NCBI RefSeq assembly: GCF_000271305.1
Contig: NZ_AKGD01000001.1
Span: forward strand, 2,405,501-2,469,500
DNA: 64,000 nt
Reading direction: 5' to 3'
Origin: Hydrocarboniphaga effusa AP103
Lineage (GTDB): Bacteria > Pseudomonadota > Gammaproteobacteria > Nevskiales > Nevskiaceae
Made by a program: the position numbers and the translations under genes. Numbering within the stretch: the first letter of the stretch is position 1; the number at the start of each line of letters is the position of its first letter. This document shows positions 8,014 through 17,378 of the stretch, piece by piece. The notes under the pieces were generated by a model that was not told where the DNA came from, searched no databases, and saw only the letters and a list, made by a program, of their open reading frames with translations.

Positions 8014-9090
8014 ATGACGCTCAAGCTCCACACGCCCACGCAGCTCGGTGATCTGAGCCTGCGCAACCGCATCGTGATGTCGCCGATGACGCGCACGCGC
8101 AACGAACCGGGCCACGTGCCGGGCGCACTGGTGGTCGAGCATTACGCCGATCGCGCGGACGCCGGCCTGATCATCACCGAGTGCACGAGCGTCTCGGCCG
8201 ACGCTTCGGCCTTCGGCGACGATCCGGGCATCTACAACGAGGCGCAGGTCGCCGGCTGGAAGCGCGTGACCGACGCCGTGCATGCCAAGGGCGGGCTCAT
8301 CGCGCTGCAGATCTGGCATCCGGGCCGCGCGACACATCCATTTCTCAACAATGGTGCCGAATCGATCTCGTCGACCAACCGCGCGATTCGCGACGACGGC
8401 ATCCACACGCCCAAGGGCACGGTGCCGCAGGCCAATCCGCGTGCGCTGCGCACCGACGAGATTCCGGGCATCGTCGCGCAGTTCAAGGCCGGCGCCGAAA
8501 ACGCCAGGCGCGCGGGCTTCGACGCGATCCAGATTCACGGCGCCCACGGTTATCTGATCGACCAGTTCCTGCGCAGCAGCGTCAACGATCGCACTGACGA
8601 ATACGGCGGCTCGCTCGAAAACCGCGCGCGCCTGCTGCTCGAGATCACCGATGCGGTCATCGGCGTGTTCGGCGCCGGCCGCGTCGGCGTGCGCATTTCG
8701 CCGCTGGTGGCCTACAACGACATCAGCGATGCCGATCCGCAGGCGCTCGTGGCCTACGTCGCCGAGCAGTACGCCAAGCGCGGCACGGGCTTCTTCGAGC
8801 TGCGCCACAACGATCACAGCAAAGCGGAGGAGCTCGAACTCGCGCGCATCGCGCGCTCCAAGCTCGGCTCGGTGCCGCTGCTGCGCAACGGCGGCTACGG
8901 CGGTGCAGACGGTGACGAAGACGTGGTCGCCGGCCGCGCCGACGCCATCGTCTACGGCAAGCCCTTCATCGCCAATCCCGACCTCGTCGAGCGCCTTGCA
9001 ATCGGTGCCGAGCTCAACGCGGTCGACTTCACCACGCTCTACGCCGGTGGCGCCAAGGGCTACAACGACTATCCGCGCCTCGCCTCATGA
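8014..9090 (+). CDS. Old Yellow Enzyme-family alkene reductase (NemA-like)
   Basis: 358-aa FMN-dependent reductase of activated C=C bonds (enones, maleimides) and often nitro compounds. Seen: N-terminal LxNRIVMSPMTRTR, the HGAHGYLIDQFL segment with the following NDRTDEYGGSLENR signature, and the C-terminal FMN-phosphate region (LLRNGGYGG, ADAIVYGKPFIANPDL). AAAGGAATTCCC precedes the ATG. NemA of E. coli is likewise controlled by a TetR-family electrophile sensor (NemR), which supports an electrophile-defence role for this operon. Confidence 0.92.
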   Translation: MTLKLHTPTQLGDLSLRNRIVMSPMTRTRNEPGHVPGALVVEHYADRADAGLIITECTSVSADASAFGDDPGIYNEAQVAGWKRVTDAVHAKGGLIALQIWHPGRATHPFLNNGAESISSTNRAIRDDGIHTPKGTVPQANPRALRTDEIPGIVAQFKAGAENARRAGFDAIQIHGAHGYLIDQFLRSSVNDRTDEYGGSLENRARLLLEITDAVIGVFGAGRVGVRISPLVAYNDISDADPQALVAYVAEQYAKRGTGFFELRHNDHSKAEELELARIARSKLGSVPLLRNGGYGGADGDEDVVAGRADAIVYGKPFIANPDLVERLAIGAELNAVDFTTLYAGGAKGYNDYPRLAS

Positions 9091-9118
9091 GGCGCGAGCG
9101 GCCAGTGGGAGTTTCACC

Positions 9119-10663
9119 ATGAAGACTGCATCACTACTCAAACTGTCGCCGCTGCTCACGGCTTTGCTCGCCGCCTGCGCGGTCGGGCCCGACTACGAGC
9201 GCCCGGCCACGCAGACGCAGACGAGCTTCGCCAACGTCTCCGGCAGCGACGAGTTCCAGCAAGCCAAGCCGGTGGTTGCGTTCTGGACTGTGTTCGACGA
9301 TGCGCAGCTCACCGCGATCGTCGAGCAGTCGCTGCGCTCGAACCACGACTTGCGCATCGCGCTCGCCAACTTGAACCAGGCGCGCGCGCTGCGCCGCGAA
9401 GCCAAGTTCGACTACCTGCCGACAATCACGGCCGATGCGGGCTATACCAATCGCCTGCTGCCCGAAGCGCAGCTGCCGGGCTTCGGCCGCGACGTGCGCG
9501 AGAACGAGATCTACAGTGGCGGTTTCGACGCCACCTGGGAACTCGATTTCTTCGGCCGCGTGCGCCGCGCGAACCAGGCCAGCAAGGCCACCGAGCAGGC
9601 GCTCGAAGCCACGCTCGCCGATGCGCAGGTCAGCGTCGCCGCCGAAGTGGCCCGCACTTACTTCGAACTGCGCGGCGCGCAGGAGCGCCATGCGGTGGCG
9701 GCGCGCAATGCCGACAACCAGCTGCAGACCGTGCAACTCGCCAAGGCCCAGCTCGACGCCGGCAGCGGCACCGAATTCGACGTCGCGCGGGCGCAGGCCC
9801 AGCTGTCGACGACGCTGTCGGCACTGCCGCAGTTCGACGCCAACGTGCAGAACGCCATTCATCGTCTGTCGGTGCTGACCGGACAGCAGCCGAACGCGCT
9901 GCAGGACACGCTGCGTCCGATCAGGGCGCTGCCCGAGCTGCCCAAGCTCACCGCGATCGGCGCTCCGGAAGATCTGCTGCGCCGCCGCGCCGACATTCGC
10001 GCGGCCGAACGCCGGCTCGCGGCTTCGACCGCGCAGGTCGGCGTGGCGACGGCCGATCTGTTTCCGCGCGTGAGTTTCCGCGGCGAAATCGGATTCGCGG
10101 CCGGCAGTGTCGACGACATCGGCCACGCCGCCGGCGAAACCTGGAGCTATGGCCCTGGCATCACCTGGGCCGCGTTCGATCTGGGCCGCGTCAAGGCGCG
10201 CATCGACCAGACCAAGGCGATGCAGGACGGCAGCCTCGCGCGCTACGAACAGACCGTGCTGCGCGCGCTCGAGGAAACCGAGAACGCGCTGGTCTCGTAC
10301 AGCCGCTCGCGCCAGCAACTCGAATACCTGCGCGACAGCGTCGCCGCCGGTGATCGCGCGGTGGAGCTTGCGCATGTGCGCTACGACGGCGGCGCCAGCG
10401 GCTTCCTCGACGTGCTCACGGCCGAACGTGCGCAGCTGCAGGCGCAGGACGAACTCGCCGCGGCGCGCACGGCCACCGGCACGACGCTGATCGCGCTGTA
10501 CAAGGCGCTGGGCGGCGGCTGGGCGAGCGATTCGGCGGTCGCGATGCAGGCGATTTCCTCACCGATGCCTTCGAGCGATTCAGTTGCGAGCGAGGCTGCG
10601 CCCCGCATGCTGGCGGCCCAGCGCATCGCATCGATGTCGCTTCCCCACTCGGCGGCCCCTTGA
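9119..10663 (+). CDS. Outer-membrane efflux lipoprotein (NodT/OprM family)
   Basis: 514-aa outer-membrane channel completing the tripartite pump. The lipoprotein signal peptide ends in LLAAC, with the acylated Cys at about residue 20, followed by AVGPDYERPA, which is typical of the family. Two outer-membrane efflux repeats follow, with long helical stretches (SLRSNHDLRIALANLNQARALRREA; RALEETENALVSYSRSRQQLEYL). The ATG at 9119 follows GTGGGAG. The final 50 residues (after about 460) are low-complexity Ser/Ala and less conserved. It is 28 bp after the ene-reductase gene. Confidence 0.92.
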   Translation: MKTASLLKLSPLLTALLAACAVGPDYERPATQTQTSFANVSGSDEFQQAKPVVAFWTVFDDAQLTAIVEQSLRSNHDLRIALANLNQARALRREAKFDYLPTITADAGYTNRLLPEAQLPGFGRDVRENEIYSGGFDATWELDFFGRVRRANQASKATEQALEATLADAQVSVAAEVARTYFELRGAQERHAVAARNADNQLQTVQLAKAQLDAGSGTEFDVARAQAQLSTTLSALPQFDANVQNAIHRLSVLTGQQPNALQDTLRPIRALPELPKLTAIGAPEDLLRRRADIRAAERRLAASTAQVGVATADLFPRVSFRGEIGFAAGSVDDIGHAAGETWSYGPGITWAAFDLGRVKARIDQTKAMQDGSLARYEQTVLRALEETENALVSYSRSRQQLEYLRDSVAAGDRAVELAHVRYDGGASGFLDVLTAERAQLQAQDELAAARTATGTTLIALYKALGGGWASDSAVAMQAISSPMPSSDSVASEAAPRMLAAQRIASMSLPHSAAP

Positions 10664-10676
10664 GCCTCGGCAAGCC

Positions 10677-11381
10677 ATGATCGATCTGCACTACTGGACC
10701 ACGCCGAACGGCCACAAGGTCACGCTGTTTCTCGAAGAGAGCGGCCTGCCGTATCGCCTGTTGCCGGTGAACATCCTGCGCGGCGCCCAGTTCGAGCCGC
10801 AGTTTCTGGCCATCGCCCCGAACAACCGCATTCCGGCCATCGTCGATCACGAGCCGCAAGGCGGTGGTGCGCCGGTGACCCTGTTCGAATCGGGCGCGAT
10901 CCTGCTGTATCTGGCCGAGAAGACCCAGCGTTTCATTGCGCCCGATCTGCATGGCCGGGCCGAAGTGCTGCAATGGCTGTTCTGGCAGATGGGCGGGCTC
11001 GGACCGATGGCCGGGCAGAACCATCACTTCGCCCGCTACGCGCCCGAAAAGCTGCCGTATGCGATCGAGCGTTATCGCAAGGAAACCGCACGGCTCTACG
11101 GCGTGCTCGATCGGCGCCTGGCCGATCGGGCCTTCGTCGCCGGCGACGACTACAGCATCGCCGACATGGCGAGCTATCCATGGATCGTTCCGCATGCGGA
11201 TCAGGGCCAGTCGCTCGACGATTTCCCGCATCTGAAGCGCTGGTTCGAGACGATCCGGCAAAGGCCCGGCACGATTCGCGCTTACGAGTTGGCAGACCGC
11301 CTCGCGAAATCGACCGGCAATCTCTCTCCCACGGACGACGAGGCTCGCCGTGTACTGTTCGGACAAGATGCAAAACGCTGA
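10677..11381 (+). CDS. yfcG: Glutathione S-transferase family, YfcG-type disulfide-bond oxidoreductase
   Basis: 234-aa cytoplasmic GST. The N-terminal thioredoxin-like domain (IDLHYWTTPNGHKVTLFLEE, APNNRIPAIVDHE, LFESGAILLYLAEK) and the C-terminal helical domain (LQWLFWQMGGLGPMAGQNHHF) are close to E. coli YfcG, which has disulfide-reductase rather than conjugating activity. The N-terminal TPNG(H) motif replaces the usual catalytic Ser/Tyr. It starts 13 bp after the outer-membrane factor gene and is probably cotranscribed, adding glutathione chemistry to the detoxification cassette. Confidence 0.9.
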   Translation: MIDLHYWTTPNGHKVTLFLEESGLPYRLLPVNILRGAQFEPQFLAIAPNNRIPAIVDHEPQGGGAPVTLFESGAILLYLAEKTQRFIAPDLHGRAEVLQWLFWQMGGLGPMAGQNHHFARYAPEKLPYAIERYRKETARLYGVLDRRLADRAFVAGDDYSIADMASYPWIVPHADQGQSLDDFPHLKRWFETIRQRPGTIRAYELADRLAKSTGNLSPTDDEARRVLFGQDAKR

Positions 11382-11586
11382 CGCCACCGTCGAAGACGCA
11401 CTGCAGAATCTGCAGGGTTGCGACCCCGCTCCTTCGCAGGAGCCCTGGTTGCAGCTGCTGCTGATTCCGCTCGCCTTGGCCACGCTGCTGCTGTTCGCGG
11501 CGCATGGCGGCGGAAGCGACGAGCGCGTGAGCCGCGGCGAACTGCCGAGCGTCGCGCCCGTCGCCGCGGTCACGCACAACGGTTGA
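11368..11586 (+). CDS. Small membrane protein, unknown function
   Basis: Possible 72-aa protein starting MQNADATVEDAL, overlapping the last 14 bp of the GST gene. It has one hydrophobic segment (PWLQLLLIPLALATLLLFAA) followed by a short hydrophilic tail. No family is recognised and the ribosome-binding site is weak (GGACAAG). The overlap suggests translational coupling at the end of the efflux operon, but it could be a chance frame. Confidence 0.4.
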   Translation: MQNADATVEDALQNLQGCDPAPSQEPWLQLLLIPLALATLLLFAAHGGGSDERVSRGELPSVAPVAAVTHNG

Positions 11587-11704
11587 AGTCATTCACTCGG
11601 TCGGTGGACCTGACGGCCGGGCCGCGTGAGCCATCGTGCAATCCGCTGCCCCGGCGGCTTGCGCGCGTCGCCAAACGCCTGTGAACGAGGTGTCACGTTT
11701 CAAG

Positions 11705-11726
11705 CCGCGTGGTTCAAACCACGCGG
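11705..11726. terminator. Hairpin between the convergent efflux operon and topoisomerase IB gene
   Basis: A 10-bp perfect stem CCGCGTGGTT / AACCACGCGG with a 2-nt nominal loop lies just beyond the end of the topoisomerase gene. There is no strong T tract. It is a probable weak bidirectional terminator. Confidence 0.4.
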
Positions 11727-11736
11727 TCCAAAGCCG

Positions 11737-12840
11737 TCAAGTCACCCGCTTCAGAAACCGCAGCGCGAGTGTCTCGGCCTTGCGAGGCGCTCGCGACAGG
11801 TCTTCGCGCACGACCTTGTGCAAGCGGCCGTCGCGCCAAGCTTCGAACACGACCGGATTGATGTAGGACTTCCTGCAAACCGCGGGCGTGTTGCCGAGTT
11901 CGCTTGCGACCTGCTTGATCGCATGGTTGATGCATTGCGTGAGCGAGCGCTCGCTGACGAGCTCGGGCATCGGCGTGCAGCCCATCAGTGCGATGGCGCG
12001 CAAGGTGCCGCCCCAGGTGCGGAAATCCTTGGCAGTGAAATCCTGGCCGGTCGCCTCGCGCAGATAGTCGTTGACCTGCCCAGAATCGACCGGATGCTGC
12101 TCACCCTCGTCGTCGAGATACTGGAACAGCTGCTGCCCCGGAATCTGCCGGCAGCGGCGCACGATGCCGGCGAGACGCCTGTCGTTGACGACGATCTCGC
12201 GTTCCAGCCCGCCCTTGCCGCGAAAGCGCAGCAGCGCGCGGCCATCGCGCACGAAGCTGACATGCCGGTCTCGCAGTGTGGTGAGTCCATAGCTTTTGTT
12301 GCTGCGTGAGTATTCATGGTTGCCGATGCGCACGAGCGTCGAGTCGAGCAGCGCGACGATGACCGCGAGCACCTTCTCGCGCGGCAGGCCCTTGCGCGCG
12401 AGGTCGTGTCGCACGCGCCGGCGCAGGCGCGGCAGCGCCTCGCCGAACTCGACCATGCGCTCGAACTTGGCGCCGTCGCGCACGCTGCGCCAGCGCGGGT
12501 GATAGCGATACTGCTTGCGTCCGCGCGCATCGATGCCGGTGGCCTGCAGGTGGCCGCGCTCGTTGCGGCAGATCCAGACGTTCTCGTAGGCCGGCGGAAT
12601 CGCGAGTTTGCGAATGCGCTCGAGCACGTCGGTATCGCGGATCACCCGCCCCCGCGTATCGAGATAGCGAAAGCCTCTGCCGTCGCGCTCGCGGCGAATG
12701 CCGGGCTCGCCGGCTGCGACATAGCGCAGCCCGGCCGAACGGGCCGCCATTTCGGCGAGCTCCGAGAGCTCGTTGCGGCTGTCGATCGTGATGGGAGCGT
12801 CCATGTCCATGAGCATGCTCGGGCTCAATGAATCGATCAT
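11737..12840 (-). CDS. DNA topoisomerase IB (poxvirus type)
   Basis: Up to 367 aa. It relaxes supercoils by a transient 3'-phosphotyrosyl bond. The N-terminal beta domain (LRYVAAGEPGIRR, LAIPPAYENVWICRNERGHLQATG) and catalytic domain are complete. The catalytic set is visible as Arg in DARGRKQYRYHP, Lys in LRFRGKGG, Arg in KDFRTWGGT, Asn (in place of His) in ELGNTPAVCRKSYINP, and the nucleophilic Tyr in the same stretch; the Asn variant is known from bacterial members. Four in-frame ATG codons (12840, 12816, 12810, 12804) have no decisive ribosome-binding site. Homologues favour a short N-terminus, so 12804 is equally possible. Divergent from the GGDEF-EAL gene. Confidence 0.9.
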   Translation of the reverse strand: MIDSLSPSMLMDMDAPITIDSRNELSELAEMAARSAGLRYVAAGEPGIRRERDGRGFRYLDTRGRVIRDTDVLERIRKLAIPPAYENVWICRNERGHLQATGIDARGRKQYRYHPRWRSVRDGAKFERMVEFGEALPRLRRRVRHDLARKGLPREKVLAVIVALLDSTLVRIGNHEYSRSNKSYGLTTLRDRHVSFVRDGRALLRFRGKGGLEREIVVNDRRLAGIVRRCRQIPGQQLFQYLDDEGEQHPVDSGQVNDYLREATGQDFTAKDFRTWGGTLRAIALMGCTPMPELVSERSLTQCINHAIKQVASELGNTPAVCRKSYINPVVFEAWRDGRLHKVVREDLSRAPRKAETLALRFLKRVT

Positions 12841-12967
12841 GAGCCCGTCGAGCGCGATTGCCGTTGGGCTTCGCTGGGCCGACGCGATATGGTTGCAACT
12901 GGACTGGGCCAGGGAAATCTTCGATGAGCAGGAGGCTTGAAGGGCGACGCCCTGCACGAGTCGATAG

Positions 12968-15376
12968 ATGCGCCCGCTGAAGTCGCTGTCGATCTCGGTC
13001 AAGACGCTGGCCTGGGTGCTGATCGCGAGTCTCGCCGCCTTCGTGGCGATCACCGGCGGAACCTACGCCTACCAGCGTTCGCGCCTGCTCGATGAGGCGC
13101 ACGAGGCGGCCTTGCAATCGGTTCTGCAAAGCCGTGACGCGATCGCCCAGGAGCTCGCGCAAGGTGACGTCGAGAGCTTGCGCGCGTTTCTTGCGGGCCT
13201 CGTGCAGACGGGCGCCATCGTATCGATCGAGCTGGTGGTGCAACGGAACACGCTGCTCCGGTCGAACCGCCGGGACGGCGTGGCCAACCGCGAGATCGAT
13301 CGCAGCTGGCAGCTCGATCTGCCGGACGCGAGCGGCCGTCGCATCGGCCAGCTGCGCGTCTACGAATCGTATACCTCGATCCGCGAGCGCATCCGCTCGG
13401 ATGCCTCGCTGCTGGTGATGATCGAGCTGCTGCAGATCGCCGGGCTGTCGGCGGTCATCCTGCTGATCGTCTACCGGCTCATCACCCGGCATCTGTCCGC
13501 GATCGTCGACGACCTGCAGACGCTGCAGCGTCCTGGAGCGATCGGTCTGATCGGCTGGAGTCGCCGCAGCGGTTGGCGCGACGAACTCGACGAGCTCGTC
13601 GATGCACTCAACCGCTTTCATCTCGGTCAGGCGAAGGCGGAGACCGAGCTGCGCCAGCGCATCGCCGAGACCGAGACCACGCTGGCGGCGCTCACCTCGG
13701 GCGTGGTCACGCTCGATCGCCACGGACAGCTGATCTACCTCAACGAGGCGGCCCGCTGGCGGCTCGGGCTGGTCGACCGCAACGTTCCCCGGCGGCACTT
13801 CCGCAGCCTGTTCACGCTGATCGACGAAGCCGACGGCAGCGACCGTAGCGCACTCATCGAAGAAACCATCGGCACGCGCGACAACCGTTCCATGCGCGGC
13901 ACGCTGAGCCTGTGCCCGGTCGGGACCCGGGCACCGTCGTTCTGCGCCGAGTTGAGCCTGATGCCGACCATCGACACCGGCGAGGTCGCGCTCATCGTGG
14001 TGTTTCGCGATATCTCCAACGAGATCGCGCGCGAACGGCAGATCGAGTTCCAGGCCTTCCACGACAGCCTGACCCGCCTCGGCAACCGCTCGCTGCTGCT
14101 CGAAAAACTGCCGTTCGAAATCCAGCGCGCGCGCAGCGCGGGGGGACGCGTGGCGGTGCTGTTCATCGACCTCGACAACTTCAAGCTCATCAACGACAAC
14201 CTCGGCCACGGCACCGGCGACCTGTTGCTGCGCGAACTCGGCGAGCGACTGCGCGCGAGCGTGCGCGCCCCCGCGTGGGCGACCCGGCACGGCGGCGACG
14301 AGTTCATCGTGGTGATGCCATCGCCCGGCGACGACGCGGCGGTCGCCGCCTACGCCGAAGCGCTCATGAGCGAGATCCGCCGGCCGTATCGCGTTGCGGG
14401 CAACGACCTGCGCGTGTCCTGCTCGATCGGCATCAGCCTGTTTCCCGAGCATGGCGACGGCTACAACGAGCTCATCAGCCGGGCCGACTTGGGCATGTTC
14501 GCGGCCAAGAAGCTCGGCCGCAATACGGTCGCACTGTTCGACGACCGCCTGCAGCAGCAGGCGCGCAAGCGCCTGGTGATCGCCGAGGCGCTCAAGACCG
14601 CGCTCGACGGCGATGAGTTTTCGCTCGCATTCCAGCCGATGTTCGCGCTGGCCAGCGGCCGGCTCGCCTCGGCCGAAGTGCTGCTGCGCTGGGATTGCCC
14701 GAGCCTGGGCCGGGTGTCGCCGGCCCTGTTCATTCCGATCGCCGAGGAGACCGGGCTGATCGTCGACATCGGCGATTGGGTACTGCGTGGCGCGGCGGCC
14801 ACGGCGATGCGCTGGCGCAAGCGGCTCGGCCGCGAGGTGGTGCTCGCGGTCAATGTCTCGGCCCTGCAGTTCCAGAGCCCGCGGCTGCTCGCCACGCTCA
14901 GCGAACTCGTGCGCGAATCGGCCGACTACGCGCAGCTGCTGAGCCTGGAGATCACCGAAAGCGCGCTGGTGGGCGACCTGGGCGATCTGAGCGACAAGCT
15001 GCGCACGATCCGCGAGCTCGGCTTTCGCATCGCGATCGACGATTTCGGCACCGGCTATTCGTCGCTCTCGTATCTCAAGAACCTGCCGATCGACGCGCTC
15101 AAGATCGATCGCGAGTTCATCCGCGACCTGCATGTGAACGCGCAGGACGTGGCGATCGTCTCGGCCATCATCCAGCTCGGCAGGAGCCTGGGCTACGAGA
15201 TCGTCGCCGAGGGCATCGAGACCGCCGAAGCCGTGCGCCTCCTGCGCGAGCTGCAGTGCGACGTGGCGCAGGGTCATCACTACGCGGTGGCGGCGCCCGA
15301 GGAGCAGATCCTCCGGCAGCTCGAGCACTGGCTCGATCGGGCGCCGAACGCCTTGCGGCCTCCGACGCTGATCTGA
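12968..15376 (+). CDS. Membrane GGDEF-EAL protein (cyclic di-GMP turnover)
   Basis: 802 aa. TM1 is at about residues 10-32, followed by a periplasmic region of about 115 residues, TM2 around 150-172, a PAS-like segment (TLAALTSGVVTLDRHGQLIYLNEAA), a GGDEF domain with an intact active site (RHGGDEFIVV) and an EAL domain. In the EAL domain the signature reads EVLLRW, but other catalytic residues are present (NVSALQFQ, LEITESAL, IDDFGTGYSS, LKIDREFI, AEGIET). The closing QGHHYAVAAP departs from the usual QGYxFxxP. Both diguanylate cyclase and phosphodiesterase activity are possible. It shares a divergent promoter region with topoisomerase IB. Confidence 0.9.
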   Translation: MRPLKSLSISVKTLAWVLIASLAAFVAITGGTYAYQRSRLLDEAHEAALQSVLQSRDAIAQELAQGDVESLRAFLAGLVQTGAIVSIELVVQRNTLLRSNRRDGVANREIDRSWQLDLPDASGRRIGQLRVYESYTSIRERIRSDASLLVMIELLQIAGLSAVILLIVYRLITRHLSAIVDDLQTLQRPGAIGLIGWSRRSGWRDELDELVDALNRFHLGQAKAETELRQRIAETETTLAALTSGVVTLDRHGQLIYLNEAARWRLGLVDRNVPRRHFRSLFTLIDEADGSDRSALIEETIGTRDNRSMRGTLSLCPVGTRAPSFCAELSLMPTIDTGEVALIVVFRDISNEIARERQIEFQAFHDSLTRLGNRSLLLEKLPFEIQRARSAGGRVAVLFIDLDNFKLINDNLGHGTGDLLLRELGERLRASVRAPAWATRHGGDEFIVVMPSPGDDAAVAAYAEALMSEIRRPYRVAGNDLRVSCSIGISLFPEHGDGYNELISRADLGMFAAKKLGRNTVALFDDRLQQQARKRLVIAEALKTALDGDEFSLAFQPMFALASGRLASAEVLLRWDCPSLGRVSPALFIPIAEETGLIVDIGDWVLRGAAATAMRWRKRLGREVVLAVNVSALQFQSPRLLATLSELVRESADYAQLLSLEITESALVGDLGDLSDKLRTIRELGFRIAIDDFGTGYSSLSYLKNLPIDALKIDREFIRDLHVNAQDVAIVSAIIQLGRSLGYEIVAEGIETAEAVRLLRELQCDVAQGHHYAVAAPEEQILRQLEHWLDRAPNALRPPTLI

Positions 15377-15387
15377 GGAAAGCGAAA

Positions 15388-15497
15388 ACCCCTCTCCGCT
15401 TGGGAGAGGGGCAGGGATGTGGGATTCGCCGTGAGAGCGAAGCCCGGTTATGACGAGCAGTCCTCATCCTCGATCCCTCTCCCGAACGGAGAGGCAA
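15388..15497. repeat. Palindromic repeat element (CCCTCTCC family, second type)
   Basis: About 110 bp flanked by CCTCTCCGC...GAGAGGGG and CCCTCTCCC...GGAGAGG arms. The central part, GGGATTCGCCG followed by GCGAAGCC and TTATG, matches the element at 17560-17682. It sits between the convergent GGDEF-EAL and chitinase genes and could also serve as a transcription stop. Confidence 0.8.
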
Positions 15498-15509
15498 GAA
15501 CAGCTCGCC

Positions 15510-17378
15510 TCAAGGGCTCAGGAAACCGTCCTTGAGCGCCTTCATGAGTGGGGCGCGCGCGCCTTCCGGCGCGTTCGGCAGATAGCCCTGGTCGATGGTC
15601 CAGACGATCGCGCCGCCGAGGCCGTTCTGTTTCACGTAGAGCGCTTTCTCGGCGATCGACCGCTCGTCTTCGTACGAGACGAAATTGCACTTCTGCGGGC
15701 CGAGCGGGCTCGATGAGCTCAGGTACGGCGTCTTCGCCGCCTCGTGCCATTTCTTTACGCCGGGCTTGGAGTACAGCGTCATGATGTTGGTGTAGCTCAT
15801 GTCGTTGTCGTCGTTGCCCATGCGCGGCAGGCCGCTGGTGTCGTCGCTGGCCTTCATCACCTGATACGGCTCGGTGACGCCGCGCCAGCACGAGCCGTAG
15901 AAGCCGATGCCGATGCCGAGCTTGGCCGCCGGCACGCCGACGCGCAGCCAGTTGCGCACGGTGGAATCGATCGAACTCGGCGTGGTCGCGGTTTCGCCGT
16001 AGATCGCCGACGAATGCCAGGTATCCCAGTTCCAGTAGCCCGACGACATGCCGTAGCTCATGACGTTGATCTGGTCGAGCAGCGGCGCGACCTGGGCATA
16101 GAAGGCATCGGCCTCGTCCGGGAAGTTGTTGTTGACCCAGTAGATCGGCGCCGTGATGAGCTTGTTCGGCGCCGCATTGCGCAGCGCCTGGGCGAGCCAG
16201 GTGAAGGCCGGCTGGTCGGGCTGCTCGATCGGCTCCCAATCGAGATCCCAGCCGTCGAAGCCGTAGTCGTTGGCGAGCTTGACGAGGTTCTGCACGAAGC
16301 GCGCGCGGTTCTCGGGCCGGGTGGCGGAAACAAAGCTCTCGTACTCGCCGAAGCCGCCGACCATGACGATGGCCTTGGTTCCGGCCGCGTGCGCCCGCGT
16401 GATCACTTCCTTGGCCCATTCCGGGCCGTAGACGTCGTCGATGTCGAAGTTGGTCACCAGGCCGCCGTCGGCCTTCGGCGTGATGCGGCCGACCGCGACA
16501 TGCGAGAGCGCCGAGAAGTCCACCTTGTCGACCGGATACAGGTCGCGGTTGTAGCCGACGTAATAGCCCATTACCCACTTGCCCGCGGACGGCGCGCTGT
16601 CGTTGTCGACGATCGTGCGCGTGTGCGTCGCGGTGGCACCGAGCGTGGCGTTGCCAGGGGCGCTCAGGCTCAGCACCACGGTTTCGCTGCTTTCGACGAG
16701 GCTGTCGTCGATGAGCTTGATCTTGACCGTCTTGCTGGTCTGTCCGGGCGTGAAGCTGATCGAAGCCGGGCTCGCCGGCGTGAGCTTGTAGTCCGAATTC
16801 GGAGTCGCCGTGCCGCTGGCCGCGAGCTGCACGGTCACGGTCTGGGTGCTCGCCTTCGACAGCTTGATCTGCACCTCGCTGTCCTGCGATTCGGGTGCGC
16901 TCGCGCTGGCGGACGAGAAGCTCAGCGTCGGCAGCGCAGGCGCATCGTTGTCGACGATGGCCAGGCTCAGGCTGCCGGGCGTGCCGACCGTCGCGTTCTT
17001 CGGCGCGCCGAGCGCGATCGTCAGCGTCTCGAGGGGCTCGATCTCCTTGTCGTCGATCGTCGTCAGCGTGAACTGGCGCGTGGTCTCGAGCACGCCGAAG
17101 CTCAAGCTGGCCGGAATGTCGTTGCGATAGTCGCGGCCCTTGGTCGCGGTTCCGCCGAGCGTCAGCGGCACTTTGACGTTGCGCAGGCTGGCCTGCGAGA
17201 GCTTCACCGTGACGGTCACCTGGCCGCCTTCGGTGACGTTGGCCGTCGAAGCCGCAAGCGTCACGGCCGGAGGCTTGAACAGATCGAGCAGCCCGGCCGA
17301 GGCGGGCATGGAAGCCGTGACGGCCGGGATCGACAGCAGACAGGCAAGGGCGCCGGGCGCCCGAGACAGACGAAACAT
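15510..17378 (-). CDS. Secreted GH18 chitinase with two Calx-beta domains
   Basis: 622 aa. A signal peptide (to about residue 28, ending ASA-G) is followed by two Calx-beta repeats (about 35-145 and 150-262, each ending IVDND) and a GH18 TIM barrel from about 268 (KWVMGYYVGYNRDLYPVDKV). The catalytic DxxDxDxE motif is D375-G-W-D378-L-D380-W-E382, so chitinase or endo-N-acetylglucosaminidase activity is expected. YxxMSYGM and the C-terminal IVWTIDQGY are typical GH18 elements. N-terminal Calx-beta modules are uncommon on GH18 enzymes and recall the surface proteins elsewhere in this window. Confidence 0.92.
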   Translation of the reverse strand: MFRLSRAPGALACLLSIPAVTASMPASAGLLDLFKPPAVTLAASTANVTEGGQVTVTVKLSQASLRNVKVPLTLGGTATKGRDYRNDIPASLSFGVLETTRQFTLTTIDDKEIEPLETLTIALGAPKNATVGTPGSLSLAIVDNDAPALPTLSFSSASASAPESQDSEVQIKLSKASTQTVTVQLAASGTATPNSDYKLTPASPASISFTPGQTSKTVKIKLIDDSLVESSETVVLSLSAPGNATLGATATHTRTIVDNDSAPSAGKWVMGYYVGYNRDLYPVDKVDFSALSHVAVGRITPKADGGLVTNFDIDDVYGPEWAKEVITRAHAAGTKAIVMVGGFGEYESFVSATRPENRARFVQNLVKLANDYGFDGWDLDWEPIEQPDQPAFTWLAQALRNAAPNKLITAPIYWVNNNFPDEADAFYAQVAPLLDQINVMSYGMSSGYWNWDTWHSSAIYGETATTPSSIDSTVRNWLRVGVPAAKLGIGIGFYGSCWRGVTEPYQVMKASDDTSGLPRMGNDDNDMSYTNIMTLYSKPGVKKWHEAAKTPYLSSSSPLGPQKCNFVSYEDERSIAEKALYVKQNGLGGAIVWTIDQGYLPNAPEGARAPLMKALKDGFLSP

